A DNA stretch of 64,000 nt from Porcincola intestinalis (GTDB lineage Bacteria; Bacillota; Clostridia; Lachnospirales; Lachnospiraceae). Positions within the stretch are counted from its first letter, which is position 1. Each line of letters starts with the position of its first letter. The stretch covers positions 1 through 64,000 of the forward strand of contig NZ_VULZ01000011.1 of the NCBI RefSeq assembly GCF_009696445.1. The letters run 5' to 3'. This document shows, one piece after another, positions 52,354 through 61,010 of this stretch. Made by a program: the position numbers and the translations under genes. A model generated the notes under the pieces. The model was not told where the DNA came from and searched no databases. It saw nothing but the letters and a program-made list of their open reading frames with translations.

Positions 52354-53004
52354 TTAATCATCAGCCTTCTCTGTCACATTTTCTGTCACAGGCTCATACT
52401 TTTCCAGAATAAGTGGCAACGTCACTTCCTGTTTTCCACCCTTCCAGTGAACAGATATGGATACATTTTTCAGGGCCTCCATGATCTCTTCTGGGGTATA
52501 ATGGATTTCTTTACCTGTTTTATCATAATAGGTAACTTCCTGAAATTCCTCTGTGGTTGTTAACAGGGATCCCCATTCATATGTGAAGCCCCATATTTTA
52601 GGAGAATCCTCTTTATCCTCGATGGAAGGGTCAAATGCATGTTCTTTTGAAAGAATATCCATTTTATCACTTGTGAATGTTACGATCCCGGCTGCCAGAA
52701 AAGGCTTGACTTCCTCGTTCAAGGATATTCTATACCATACATTCTTATAATCCTGGTTCGTGATGTTATTGATCTCCACAGTAAAGTTAAGCCGGTTCTG
52801 AGTTCCTTCTGCTGCCGTTTCCAATTTATTGTTATCATTAAAATATTGTACCGACTCTTCAGAGATATAAGGTTCGGATACAGTGATAGAAAATGGTTGA
52901 TCAGGATTGTCCACTATGCCCTTTGCATACACCGTACTCGTCATGCATGCAAATGAAATGATTAAAATACCTATTATTCTCAATTTGTGTGCCATTTTTT
53001 CCAT
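52354..53004 (-). CDS. secreted protein of the integrated remnant, unknown function
   Basis: A 216-residue protein with a signal peptide (about 1-27, ending TVYAKG). The mature part begins with a hydrophilic stretch and has a beta-rich domain (about 45-150), with the block NRLNFTVEINNITNQDYKNVWY. No family is recognised with confidence. The base composition is AT-rich, unlike the host genes. It lies downstream of the M56 peptidase gene on the same strand and may be under the BlaI-type repressor. The start at 53004 is chosen over a GTG four codons earlier. Confidence 0.75.
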   Translation of the reverse strand: MEKMAHKLRIIGILIISFACMTSTVYAKGIVDNPDQPFSITVSEPYISEESVQYFNDNNKLETAAEGTQNRLNFTVEINNITNQDYKNVWYRISLNEEVKPFLAAGIVTFTSDKMDILSKEHAFDPSIEDKEDSPKIWGFTYEWGSLLTTTEEFQEVTYYDKTGKEIHYTPEEIMEALKNVSISVHWKGGKQEVTLPLILEKYEPVTENVTEKADD

Positions 53005-53216
53005 AGTTATCACCACGGCAGATCAATCAGCATACTGCCAGTTAATCTCTCCCTTATCTTTAATACACATGTAATGAAGCAGGTACTCTGACTTTGTTAC
53101 CTTAAGGTACTTTCTTACACCCGATCAATGAGGGCATTTATTATATTTCGTTTCTGATAAGAGTTTTCCCAATCTTGAGTATTTGCACTTCGTGCAGATA
53201 TCGGCGCTGTATTTTT

Positions 53217-54275
53217 TTACAGTGCATCCCCCTTGTGATTCTTGATATGCCTTACAATGAAACCAGATATAAAGCTGTGTCTACATAATGCTTTCCTTTG
53301 CTCGTTTCCAGATAATACCGCCCTCTGTTTACCGCTTTCTTCTATAAAAATTTCATTGAAAACGGAAAAATTATATTGTTCCTCAATAACTGAATTTTTC
53401 ATTAGTTCATTATTATGTGAGCTTTCTTCACTACCACTTATAAAGATAGTATCCGTATTAGAAAAATCATACTGCTTTGTTATGGAACAATCCGCGATGT
53501 ATTCTCCTTCCGTAATTGATTGAAGAAGGAAAGTCGCGTACCTTTTCCTCTGTTCTTTCGTTGTATATGTATGAATCACACATTCATCGCAGACTATTTC
53601 GGATACATCTGCGTACTCCTGCAGCAAAAGCCATGCAAATGGATTAAACCAATGGATCAGACATATCACAAAACACAATGATTTGTATAATAAATCCTTA
53701 TACCTTACGTGCGCTGTCTCATGAAGGAGGACCATACTAAGCTCCTCCTCCGTCAATTTCGTATCCGGCAAAAAAATTTCAGGTGTCAAAATGCCAATCA
53801 CAAATGGCGTTCGAATTAGTGTGCTTATATTACAGTGAATATGTGCACTATGATTCGAATATATGGTGATATCTATCTGCTTCTCCGGAACAGGATTACT
53901 TTTTTCTAATAGCAGTGTTTTGAATTTTCTGTATTTTAGGGAATATATAGTAGCAATACATATTACAGTTGCTGTCCAAACTATGGCTATGATCAGCATC
54001 CAGTTAGGTACAGGATAATAGCTGCCATCATACATTTTGATTATGGTGTACCCTTCGCGCTTCAAATATATCTTATTTGACAATTGATACATAAAAGCTG
54101 GGAATTTAAATGGGAAAATATATTTTAACACTTGAATCGGGCAGAGAAAGAAAAAAATGGAGAGTTTCAATAATCTTCTAAGCTGAATTCCCGTACAAAT
54201 TCCCGTTGCCTTTAAAAAATAATATGGTACAAGTGGGATAACCCCCGCCAGTGACATTGTGAATAGCAGATTCAT
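53217..54275 (-). CDS. BlaR1/MecR1-like M56 family membrane peptidase
   Basis: A 352-residue membrane protein with about four helices (near 1-22, 38-55, 92-112 and 195-220) and a zinc-peptidase motif HETAH at 185-189. In BlaR1 such a protease inactivates the BlaI repressor on signal. The C-terminal penicillin-binding sensor of BlaR1 is absent; only about 60 residues of hydrophilic tail follow the protease domain. It starts two bases after the BlaI-type gene ends. The signal it responds to is unknown. Confidence 0.88.
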   Translation of the reverse strand: MNLLFTMSLAGVIPLVPYYFLKATGICTGIQLRRLLKLSIFFFLCPIQVLKYIFPFKFPAFMYQLSNKIYLKREGYTIIKMYDGSYYPVPNWMLIIAIVWTATVICIATIYSLKYRKFKTLLLEKSNPVPEKQIDITIYSNHSAHIHCNISTLIRTPFVIGILTPEIFLPDTKLTEEELSMVLLHETAHVRYKDLLYKSLCFVICLIHWFNPFAWLLLQEYADVSEIVCDECVIHTYTTKEQRKRYATFLLQSITEGEYIADCSITKQYDFSNTDTIFISGSEESSHNNELMKNSVIEEQYNFSVFNEIFIEESGKQRAVLSGNEQRKALCRHSFISGFIVRHIKNHKGDAL

Positions 54276-54277
54276 TC

Positions 54278-54652
54278 TTACTTCCTGCTCAATATGTAGT
54301 CAAGTAATTCGTCTTTATCAATTTCAGTGATAGAATCTTTACCAGTCAGTGCAGCAATAAAATTAGCTAGTGTGCCGCCATATGCTTCCTGCAATATTTC
54401 CTCGGCACATTTCTGTTCATATTCCACACGCGTTAGGGTTGGTGTATAAAAAGATTTTGTTCCAATTTTATCCTGCTGAAGTAACCCTCGTTTTTTTAAC
54501 CTTAGCAAACAGGTATTCAATGTTTGTCTGCACCACTGTTTGTTCTTTACCGTATTGAAATGATAAAGAAGAGCTGCAAATGTGCATGCTTCCCTTACTT
54601 TCCATAGATATTCCAAAATCTCCAATTCCGCTCCAGATACTTTAGTTTTCAT
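54278..54652 (-). CDS. BlaI/MecI/CopY family repressor
   Basis: A 124-residue winged-helix repressor (KVSGAELEILEYLWKVREACTF, then NTCLLRLKKRGLLQQDK and SFYTPTLTRVEY). Relatives bind palindromes as dimers and are cut by the partner M56 peptidase. The partner gene follows at once. A candidate operator lies just upstream. No beta-lactamase gene is present. Confidence 0.93.
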   Translation of the reverse strand: MKTKVSGAELEILEYLWKVREACTFAALLYHFNTVKNKQWCRQTLNTCLLRLKKRGLLQQDKIGTKSFYTPTLTRVEYEQKCAEEILQEAYGGTLANFIAALTGKDSITEIDKDELLDYILSRK

Positions 54653-54661
54653 GCTTCTTTC

Positions 54662-54685
54662 TTGTATTACATTCGTTTCTTACAA
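54662..54685. promoter_or_regulatory. possible BlaI-type operator
   Basis: TTGTA and TACAA arms flank 14 bases with partial inner symmetry. It is just upstream of the repressor start. Only loosely like the TACA/TGTA pattern of BlaI/MecI sites. Confidence 0.35.
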
Positions 54686-54863
54686 TCTGCAATATACTAT
54701 TCCTTTATGCTTATGCCCATATTAAATATTGCTAAACATTATTGCATTTTTTTATATGTAATCACTATATTTATTTAGGACTTGCAATAGTCTGTAGCTG
54801 TAAAAGTATTCGCTCCGATTCAAAAATAATACACCGTCGACTGACGGTTATAGGGAAGACGGC

Positions 54864-55567
54864 ATGGCTATCTTTCATTTTCATACAGGCATCATCCGCG
54901 CCAGTTCCGGGAAATGTGCCGTTGCCTCAGCGGCATATATTTCAGGGACAAGGCTCTATAACGATGATGCCAGAGGTCTGACCTTCTCCTACACTCACAA
55001 GGAGGAGGTCATTTTTTCGGAAATCTGCCTGCCTGAGAACACTCCGGCATCTTTGAAAGACAGGCAGACTTTGTGGAACGAGTTTGAACGGGTCCAGAAC
55101 AAAGCTAACTCGCGAAATGCCCGACAGTTTGATATGGCGCTGCCGGTAGAACTTGACACAACACAGCAAATTGAGCTGGCCCGGCACTTTCCCGGCACTT
55201 TATACAGGAAAACTCTGTAGCTGCCGGCATGGCGGTGGACTGGGCTCTTCACAATAAGCCCGGGAATCCGCACGTCCATGTCATGTGTACGGTCCGCGGC
55301 TTCAACAGAGACAGAAGCTGGGCGAGGATGGAGAAAAAAGTTATCGCACTCGATGCGGACGGAAACCGGATCCCGGTCATTGACCCGAAGACCGAAAAGC
55401 AGAAAGTCAGGGCGCGTAAGGGAAAGGAGTGGGAGAAAAAACTCTGGGGACATAAAGATGTTCAGTCCAACGACTGGAACTCAAAGCAGAAACTTCTGGA
55501 GTAGCGCAGAAACTGGACGGAGGAATGCAACCGCTATCTTCAGAGAACGGAGGGAGCGATTAAATGA
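54864..55567 (+). pseudogene. MobA/MobL-family relaxase, broken
   Basis: The N-terminal part (54864-55191) shows the relaxase start MAIFHFHTGIIRASSGKCAV and the block MALPVELDTTQQIELARHF. An 11-bp tandem duplication (55181-55191 repeated at 55192-55202) shifts the frame. The next part, in another frame, continues FIQENSVAAGMAVDWALH and NPHVHVMCTVRGF, the HxH metal site of MobA/MobL relaxases. A TAG at 55502-55504 replaces the expected Trp codon, and the frame ends at 55567. The rest of the relaxase is missing. The gene was once the transfer initiator of a mobile element. Confidence 0.88.
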
Positions 55568-55647
55568 CAGGAAAGTATCAGATTTCTTATACACAATAGC
55601 GCAGTGGAAGCTGTCGCACTCCCGCTGATCACAGTCAGAAAGGAAGA

Positions 55648-55710
55648 ATGCCTATATCTGATGAATATCCTGATATTCTGACCGTTCAGGATGTCAGTAA
55701 AATACTATGA
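55648..55710 (+). pseudogene. excisionase-like fragment
   Basis: Twenty codons encode MPISDEYPDILTVQDVSKIL, the beginning of a helix-turn-helix excisionase of the kind found beside Tn916-type integrases, and then stop. A ribosome site AGGAAG precedes it. It overlaps the start of the integrase remnant. Confidence 0.65.
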
Positions 55711-56289
55711 TAGGATCATTGCAAGCAAAAAAACTGCCGTCTGGCAAGCAGTATTACTATGCCAGAATTTCTTATACAGATCCACTCAGCGGGAAAATCT
55801 GCCACAAATGCCTGGCCACCGGCCTTGAAACAAAAAATAACAAGCGGCGGGCAGAGCAGGTTCTCATGGAATTGCTGGATACCAATGCCTATCTTAAACA
55901 ACCGCCGAAACAATTAAACGCGAACGTTGATCCGCACATCAAACTGACATGCTATCTTGACCGCTGACTGGCCGAAAAGAAACGCGATCTGAAGGAAGAC
56001 ACATGCGCCGGGACCGCTCTCCGTCCGTTCCGTGAGGAGCTATAAAAGCATCCTGTATGCCCTGTTTAATCAGGCCATCATCGATGGTTTGATCCCGACA
56101 AACTATGCTGCTGCCAGCGTGCAGGTTCATGGCCAGAAAAACAGAGCTTACAGTGAAGAGATGCTCCTTATGACCGAAGATGCCTCAACCACGTTGAATA
56201 TTTATTCCCACTTTAACAAGGAGCGGCTGAATACCAGCACGAACGACCTTGCCCCAATATCAGAGGCTGCCGGAGATATATTTTCATGA
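55707..56289 (+). pseudogene. tyrosine integrase remnant
   Basis: The N-terminal arm-type domain is visible (KKLPSGKQYYYARISYTDPLSGK), then a TGA at 55965-55967 where Trp would be expected. After a frame change the core-binding segment (SYKSILYALFNQAIIDGLIPTN) runs directly into the C-terminal tail (STTLNIYSHFNKE). Most of the catalytic domain with the Arg, His-x-x-Arg residues is deleted. The enzyme cannot function. Its place next to tRNA-Pro fits the usual layout of an integrated element. Confidence 0.88.
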
Positions 56290-56380
56290 TAATGCCGGAT
56301 CGTTTCTTGAGGAAAGATGGGAACGAAAATAGGAACGCCCTGTTTTGGGATAATTTCAGAGGAAAAAGCAGGAACTCCGG

Positions 56381-56427
56381 AAATATAAAAATAACCGGGA
56401 GATGGCTTATCTAAAACCATCGCCCGG
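56381..56427 (-). terminator. terminator after tRNA-Pro
   Basis: CCGGGAGATGG and CCATCGCCCGG form an 11-bp stem with one mismatch (56395-56427), followed on the minus strand by TTATTTTTATATTT. Confidence 0.75.
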
Positions 56428-56450
56428 TGCCCCTGCTAAGAAGTCGATGC
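56424..56450. repeat. putative right attachment site at tRNA-Pro
   Basis: 27 bases that match the left copy at 52239-52264 with two substitutions and one gap. It covers the last seven bases of tRNA-Pro and its downstream spacer. Confidence 0.75.
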
Positions 56451-56517
56451 GACTGGATTTGAACCAGCGGCCTCTGCGTCCCGAACGCAGCGCTCTACCA
56501 AACTGAGCCACGCATCG
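56444..56517 (-). tRNA. tRNA-Pro (anticodon CGG)
   Basis: A 74-base tRNA on the minus strand. The acceptor arms CGATGCG/CGCATCG pair, the anticodon stem CTGCG/CGCAG holds loop TTCGGGA with anticodon CGG, and the T-arm contains GGTTCAAATCC. CCA is not encoded. An integrated remnant abuts its 3' end. Confidence 0.95.
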
Positions 56518-56547
56518 ATACTCGCAATTTCTTAAGCAAGCTTCGTT

Positions 56548-56576
56548 AGTATACCGCTATCTTTCAGAGATTGCAA
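56548..56576 (-). promoter_or_regulatory. tRNA-Pro promoter
   Basis: On the minus strand TTGCAA (56571-56576) and TATACT (56548-56553) are 17 bp apart, about 30 bases before the tRNA. Confidence 0.8.
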
Positions 56577-56727
56577 GTATTTTTTTACAATTTCATACGT
56601 TTAATTCCGTTCAATTCCATTCATCGCGAACCCTCCGCTACAAATCCATGCCATCCGGGAGGCTCTTTATGCTTCCAAAATACGTATACGTATTGGGAGA
56701 AAGTCATTCCGAACCGGATCATCGCTA

Positions 56728-58491
56728 TTACCCGGGAATCCGCCAGCCTGCCGGGAATTTATTCTTCAGCTGCCCACCTACGAGCTTGCCCCAGCCGATC
56801 GGATATCTTCCGGCGCACAGCAGTCTCCAGCCATTCTGGCCGGCTTGCCGGACAGGGATTGTTTCTCCATGGAGATAGCGTTCGAGCCTGTCATCCGCCG
56901 GATCGAGGCAGACATAGTGGTCTTCAACATCTTCCCTCAAGTTCTCCTCCACAGGCAGTGGCTGTGCTGCATCCGTCTGCAATTCTCTATCCGGAAATGG
57001 AACCTCCGGCAGCACCATGGCGAGCTCCTGTGCCGGTTCGAAACGGTTTTTCTTCAATTCTCCAAGGTACAGACCTGCCCGCAGGGTCGGGATCCCAGGC
57101 ATCCACTCCACGCCCGCAGGCATCAGGTACACCTGGCCGTCATGCACCTCCAGCCTGCCTTCCTGCAGTCCTTCCCGGAGCAGCCCGGCCAGGCTTCTCG
57201 TAGTTTCTGAGGCAGACGGCCGCCCAGGCTGCGGCTGCTCCAGATAACCGGCCATAAAGTTCTGAATCATCTGCGTCTCGGCTGGCTGAAGCTTCTCCTG
57301 TCCTGCCGCGCGAGATGTGTTGCCGGAGCCACCTCTCCTGCCAGCCTTGCCTGACCTGTCCGTCCGATACGTCCTGTCCGTTTTTCCCGCTCTGCCCACT
57401 CGATACGTTCCGCCGCGCTTCTCCGCTCTGCCGGCTCCATGCGCCCTGCCGGCTTCCCTGACTGCTTCTCCGGGCTGCTGTTCTTGCATCTCCTCGTTCT
57501 CCCCGGGCTTCCGCTTCCTCAGAAGAGCACAGAAATGCCCTTCCCCCTCGATTTTATGCGGCCAGAGCCGGCAGGTTTTCGTGAGGTCCACGTCCAATGC
57601 TCCCACCGTCCCCGCCTCCAGAACTCCAAGTCTTACGAGCTGCTCCAGGCTCAGTCCTTCGGAAAAATACCGCCGGAAGGCATCGTACGGAATCTCCATC
57701 AGCTCCATCTCCGGACGCTCTTTCAAAAGATGCAGGATGGTCAGCTCGTTTTCCTGCGGTGCAAATGTACAGGTTGAATACAGCATCATTCCGCCCGGTC
57801 TGAGCATATCCGCCGCACATGTGATAATCTCACGCTGCACGCGGGCGCACTCCAACACTTTTTCGGGATACCACGCCTGAACGACCGCCGTGTCCTTCCG
57901 AAACATGCCTTCCCCTGAGCACGGCGCGTCCACCAGGATCCGGTCAAAGAAGGCCGGACAGCGTTCCAGAAGCCGGGCAGGCTCTGTGTTTGTCACACAG
58001 GCATTCGGAATGCCGAACAGCTCCAGATTCTTCATCAGAACACGAGCACGAGGCGCCGAGATCTCGTTCGCCACCAGGAAGCCCTGCCCCTGAAGACGTG
58101 CTCCCAGCTCGGTTGCCTTGCCGCCCGGCGCCGCACAGAGATCCAGAACGGTCTCCCCCGGGCTGACCGGCAGGATCTGCGCAGGTGCCATCGCGCTGGC
58201 CTCCTGCAGGTAGTAAAGTCCCGCGCTGTAGAAAGAATGGCGGGAAGGCTGGTCTTCCTCCTCAAAGTAAAACCCATTCTGTGTCCACGGCACCGGTGTC
58301 AGATGGAATCCGGTCTCCCTCCCGAATTCTTCAGCAAATGCTGCTGCATCCCTGACGCCCAGCTTCAGCGTATTGATCCGAAGAGCCTTGCGGCAGGGAC
58401 GGCTGTAAGAATCCAGAAAGGCCTCGTACTCGCTGCCAAGTATCTTTTTCATGTCATCCAGATAGACGGAAGGAAGGTTGGATATACTCAT
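56728..58491 (-). CDS. rsmF: RsmF-type rRNA (cytosine-C5-)-methyltransferase
   Basis: A 587-residue NOL1/NOP2/Sun-family enzyme that methylates cytosine in ribosomal RNA. The SAM-binding VLDLCAAPGGKATELGARL, catalytic Cys motifs DAPCSGEGMFRKD and MMLYSTCTF are intact. After the catalytic domain comes a basic Arg/Gly-rich, probably disordered linker (about residues 335-395), then the C-terminal RNA-binding domain with MAGYLEQP and the final RYPIGWGKL motif. The long basic linker is not usual in the family. Confidence 0.92.
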   Translation of the reverse strand: MSISNLPSVYLDDMKKILGSEYEAFLDSYSRPCRKALRINTLKLGVRDAAAFAEEFGRETGFHLTPVPWTQNGFYFEEEDQPSRHSFYSAGLYYLQEASAMAPAQILPVSPGETVLDLCAAPGGKATELGARLQGQGFLVANEISAPRARVLMKNLELFGIPNACVTNTEPARLLERCPAFFDRILVDAPCSGEGMFRKDTAVVQAWYPEKVLECARVQREIITCAADMLRPGGMMLYSTCTFAPQENELTILHLLKERPEMELMEIPYDAFRRYFSEGLSLEQLVRLGVLEAGTVGALDVDLTKTCRLWPHKIEGEGHFCALLRKRKPGENEEMQEQQPGEAVREAGRAHGAGRAEKRGGTYRVGRAGKTDRTYRTDRSGKAGRRGGSGNTSRAAGQEKLQPAETQMIQNFMAGYLEQPQPGRPSASETTRSLAGLLREGLQEGRLEVHDGQVYLMPAGVEWMPGIPTLRAGLYLGELKKNRFEPAQELAMVLPEVPFPDRELQTDAAQPLPVEENLREDVEDHYVCLDPADDRLERYLHGETIPVRQAGQNGWRLLCAGRYPIGWGKLVGGQLKNKFPAGWRIPG

Positions 58492-58745
58492 ATGTGTCTC
58501 ACATCATCTCTATGCCGCACGGGCAGGGTACTCTGATATTCTTGTAATCTCAGACCAACTTTTATCATCTCAGGCCATTCTTTCCCATCCTGGGTCTGTG
58601 ATCCTGATGATAGCACAGATTCCCGCCATGCGGCTCTCCGAATGTGTTACACTCAGAACAGATGTCCCCACATCCTGCCAGATCGTCTAGCAAATGGCTG
58701 CTGCGCACAGGTCCGGACATCTGAGTGAAAGGAGGAAACGATCAC

Positions 58746-59081
58746 ATGAGTTTGTTTGAAAAGAAGATCCCTGTATTCAGGAAGAGAGACAGGGAAACCT
58801 GTGAGAAAATCAGGGCTGCACTCAGGGAGGCGGGGATCCGCTGCAAGAGCGGCCACTACCAGATGGAAAATATCGTCCAGGCCGGGTACGCCGGTCTCGA
58901 CATCCGGAACCTTGGACCAAAGGGTAGAATTGACCGGGACATCTACTATGTCAATGTCCCGGTATCTGAGAAGGAGCATGCGCTCGACATCATCCGCGCG
59001 GCCGGACTCGTAACGGAAGTCCTGACCGTCGACCAGATGATGGAGGATGCCCCGAAAAAATTTCCTGAATTAAACCGCTAA
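58746..59081 (+). CDS. small conserved protein of unknown function
   Basis: A 111-residue protein rich in charged residues, with AAGGAGGAAACGATCAC before the start. The segment RAALREAGIRCKSGHY followed by IYYVNVPVSEKEHALDIIRAAG has a beta-alpha-beta pattern like the DUF2007 signal-transducing group, but the resemblance is weak. No signal peptide or membrane helix. It stands alone between minus-strand genes. Confidence 0.75.
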   Translation: MSLFEKKIPVFRKRDRETCEKIRAALREAGIRCKSGHYQMENIVQAGYAGLDIRNLGPKGRIDRDIYYVNVPVSEKEHALDIIRAAGLVTEVLTVDQMMEDAPKKFPELNR

Positions 59082-59195
59082 ACTACGGCCTGGTGGCTGT
59101 GTCCTTCAGGTCTGTACTTCCATCCCAGTACGCTCCTGCAGAACAACCGTACAGCCATTCCGGGCTGTCATGATTCTTATCGGTCCTGGATGCGT

Positions 59196-61007
59196 TCAGG
59201 CAGTCCCCCTGTCTTCCAGTGCTCTCTTGAGCAGGGCGCCGACGGCGTCTGAGAACTGGCTCAGGCTGCGGATCCGGGTGTAGTTCTGTCCGTAGATCCG
59301 GTGGACATTGTCAAGATGGGCGGATGCCCCGAAGAATATCGCTGCTGTCCGGATGCCGTCCCGCTGCATCTGACGGACCGCATCCGCCGCGTCCTGAACC
59401 GCCAGATCCCCCTCATATTCTCTGGCAAACAGATGCTTCTCATCAGGCGGAACCTGCATGGAGTCATTCGGGCTGGCATCCGTGAGCACCAGCAGGATGC
59501 GCTGGGAAGCCATCGTGTCCTGCTCATCCTTCATCAGATAATCCATCATCTTCAGGCACAGACCATCCCTGTTCCACCCACCGGCATAATACTGGAAAAT
59601 TCCCTCGCACTTCTTATCCTTGTACGGCTTCAGCCGCTGCAGAACCGTGTAACCGCGCAGCGAGCGGAATGCGCTGACCCGGACCGGGATGCCACAGCTC
59701 TCAAAACTCTTTGCGATGATATATGCCTGTGAGGCGATCATTTCCTGATTGTTCATCCGGGACTGGGAGGCATCGAGCAGCAGATCGACGGTCACGGAGA
59801 ACTCCGTGATATCCGAGTCAGACCAGAACACATCCGGATCCGACAAAACCGGAAGTCTCCAGGCCTTTTCCGCATCGATTCTGCCCCTCCTCGACCGCTT
59901 CGGCAGATCATTCATATAGGATGCAAAGATCGTATCCGTCTGGGCCGTCAGATCGCGGATGTTTTCCTGAATCCGGAAGATATGATCCTGATAGAACCGG
60001 ACATTCCGGAGCCGCTGATTTTCCTGCTCCTGCTGAAGGAGCCTTTCCTGGCTCTGAGCAGAACTTGCGTCCATCACAGAATGATCTGTGTCTGGCACTT
60101 CTGCAGCAGCGCCCCCATGCCTGGATCCACTACCATCCGCAATCCACAGCCTGCAGGCGGCATCTGTCCCAGTGCAGAGCGCATTTTCCAGAATACGCAT
60201 CTCCCTGTCCGAATACAGGCAGGGGCCGAAGCAGTCCCGTATGTAAGACTGATCCTTCTCCGAGCTGCCGGATGTATGCGCCTGTCCGATCCGGTGCCCC
60301 AGCTGGATGCTGCCCTTCCGGTCTCCATTTCCGGATCCCTTCCTCAGAATCAATAGGTCTGTGCTCCGGAGCTCTCTTTTCATGAATCGTCTTGCAAATG
60401 CATCCGCAAGTCCTCTGACCGCGATCTTCCTATAAGACAGCTCTGCTCCATAACCGCCTCTGAGCCGAAACCTCTCCTCGCAGATCCGGGTCATTTCCCT
60501 GATGACACCATCGGTATCGAGATCTCCCGAAAACATCAGCTCCTTTGACAGGCTCACTGCAGCCGGCGACAGCACAGCCTTCTTCCCGAGCACATCTGCC
60601 CATCTGGCCTGTTCCTGGTCGAACACCTTCATGCTCTGCAGCATCATCTGCTGCCTCGACAGCCCCGCAGTGTATACGTAAAAGGCTTCTGCCCGTTCTT
60701 TCCGAAGCTGCGCCAGGATGGGACGATCCGGGAACTCCTTCTGATAGACACAGCTTTCAATGCCAAGCCACAGAACCGCAGATGTCTCCTGCGCCGTGTT
60801 TGACAGTCCAAGCCCGTCAAAAAAAGCGTTCAGCCGGTCGAGATCCAGCCATTTTGCCGCAAGACCGATCACGAGATTGAAGTAATCGTCCGCATCCCCA
60901 TTAGGAAAAAAGGCCAGAAACGGAGGATCAAAGTCATATCTCCCGGATGCATTCCATATGACGTTGACGGCCCTTCGGCTGCTTCCCGTATAGTGCTGTC
61001 TGATCAC
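59196..61007 (-). CDS. VWA-domain protein, MoxR partner
   Basis: A 603-residue protein ending in a von Willebrand A domain (about 400-600) with MIDAS-like DLLLDASQSRMNN and a later TDASPND block; the N-terminal 380 residues are helical and of unknown fold, with a Gln/Ser/Asp-rich linker around 270-330. This is the layout of NorD/CobT-like proteins that pair with a MoxR-type ATPase. GTG 61007 follows GGGAG and begins right after the ATPase stop. The client protein is unknown. Confidence 0.85.
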   Translation of the reverse strand: MIRQHYTGSSRRAVNVIWNASGRYDFDPPFLAFFPNGDADDYFNLVIGLAAKWLDLDRLNAFFDGLGLSNTAQETSAVLWLGIESCVYQKEFPDRPILAQLRKERAEAFYVYTAGLSRQQMMLQSMKVFDQEQARWADVLGKKAVLSPAAVSLSKELMFSGDLDTDGVIREMTRICEERFRLRGGYGAELSYRKIAVRGLADAFARRFMKRELRSTDLLILRKGSGNGDRKGSIQLGHRIGQAHTSGSSEKDQSYIRDCFGPCLYSDREMRILENALCTGTDAACRLWIADGSGSRHGGAAAEVPDTDHSVMDASSAQSQERLLQQEQENQRLRNVRFYQDHIFRIQENIRDLTAQTDTIFASYMNDLPKRSRRGRIDAEKAWRLPVLSDPDVFWSDSDITEFSVTVDLLLDASQSRMNNQEMIASQAYIIAKSFESCGIPVRVSAFRSLRGYTVLQRLKPYKDKKCEGIFQYYAGGWNRDGLCLKMMDYLMKDEQDTMASQRILLVLTDASPNDSMQVPPDEKHLFAREYEGDLAVQDAADAVRQMQRDGIRTAAIFFGASAHLDNVHRIYGQNYTRIRSLSQFSDAVGALLKRALEDRGTA

Positions 61008-61010
61008 CGC

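Noticed and set aside
55229-55504. An independent small gene within the relaxase region
   Set aside because: It continues the relaxase sequence in a shifted frame and has no ribosome site of its own.
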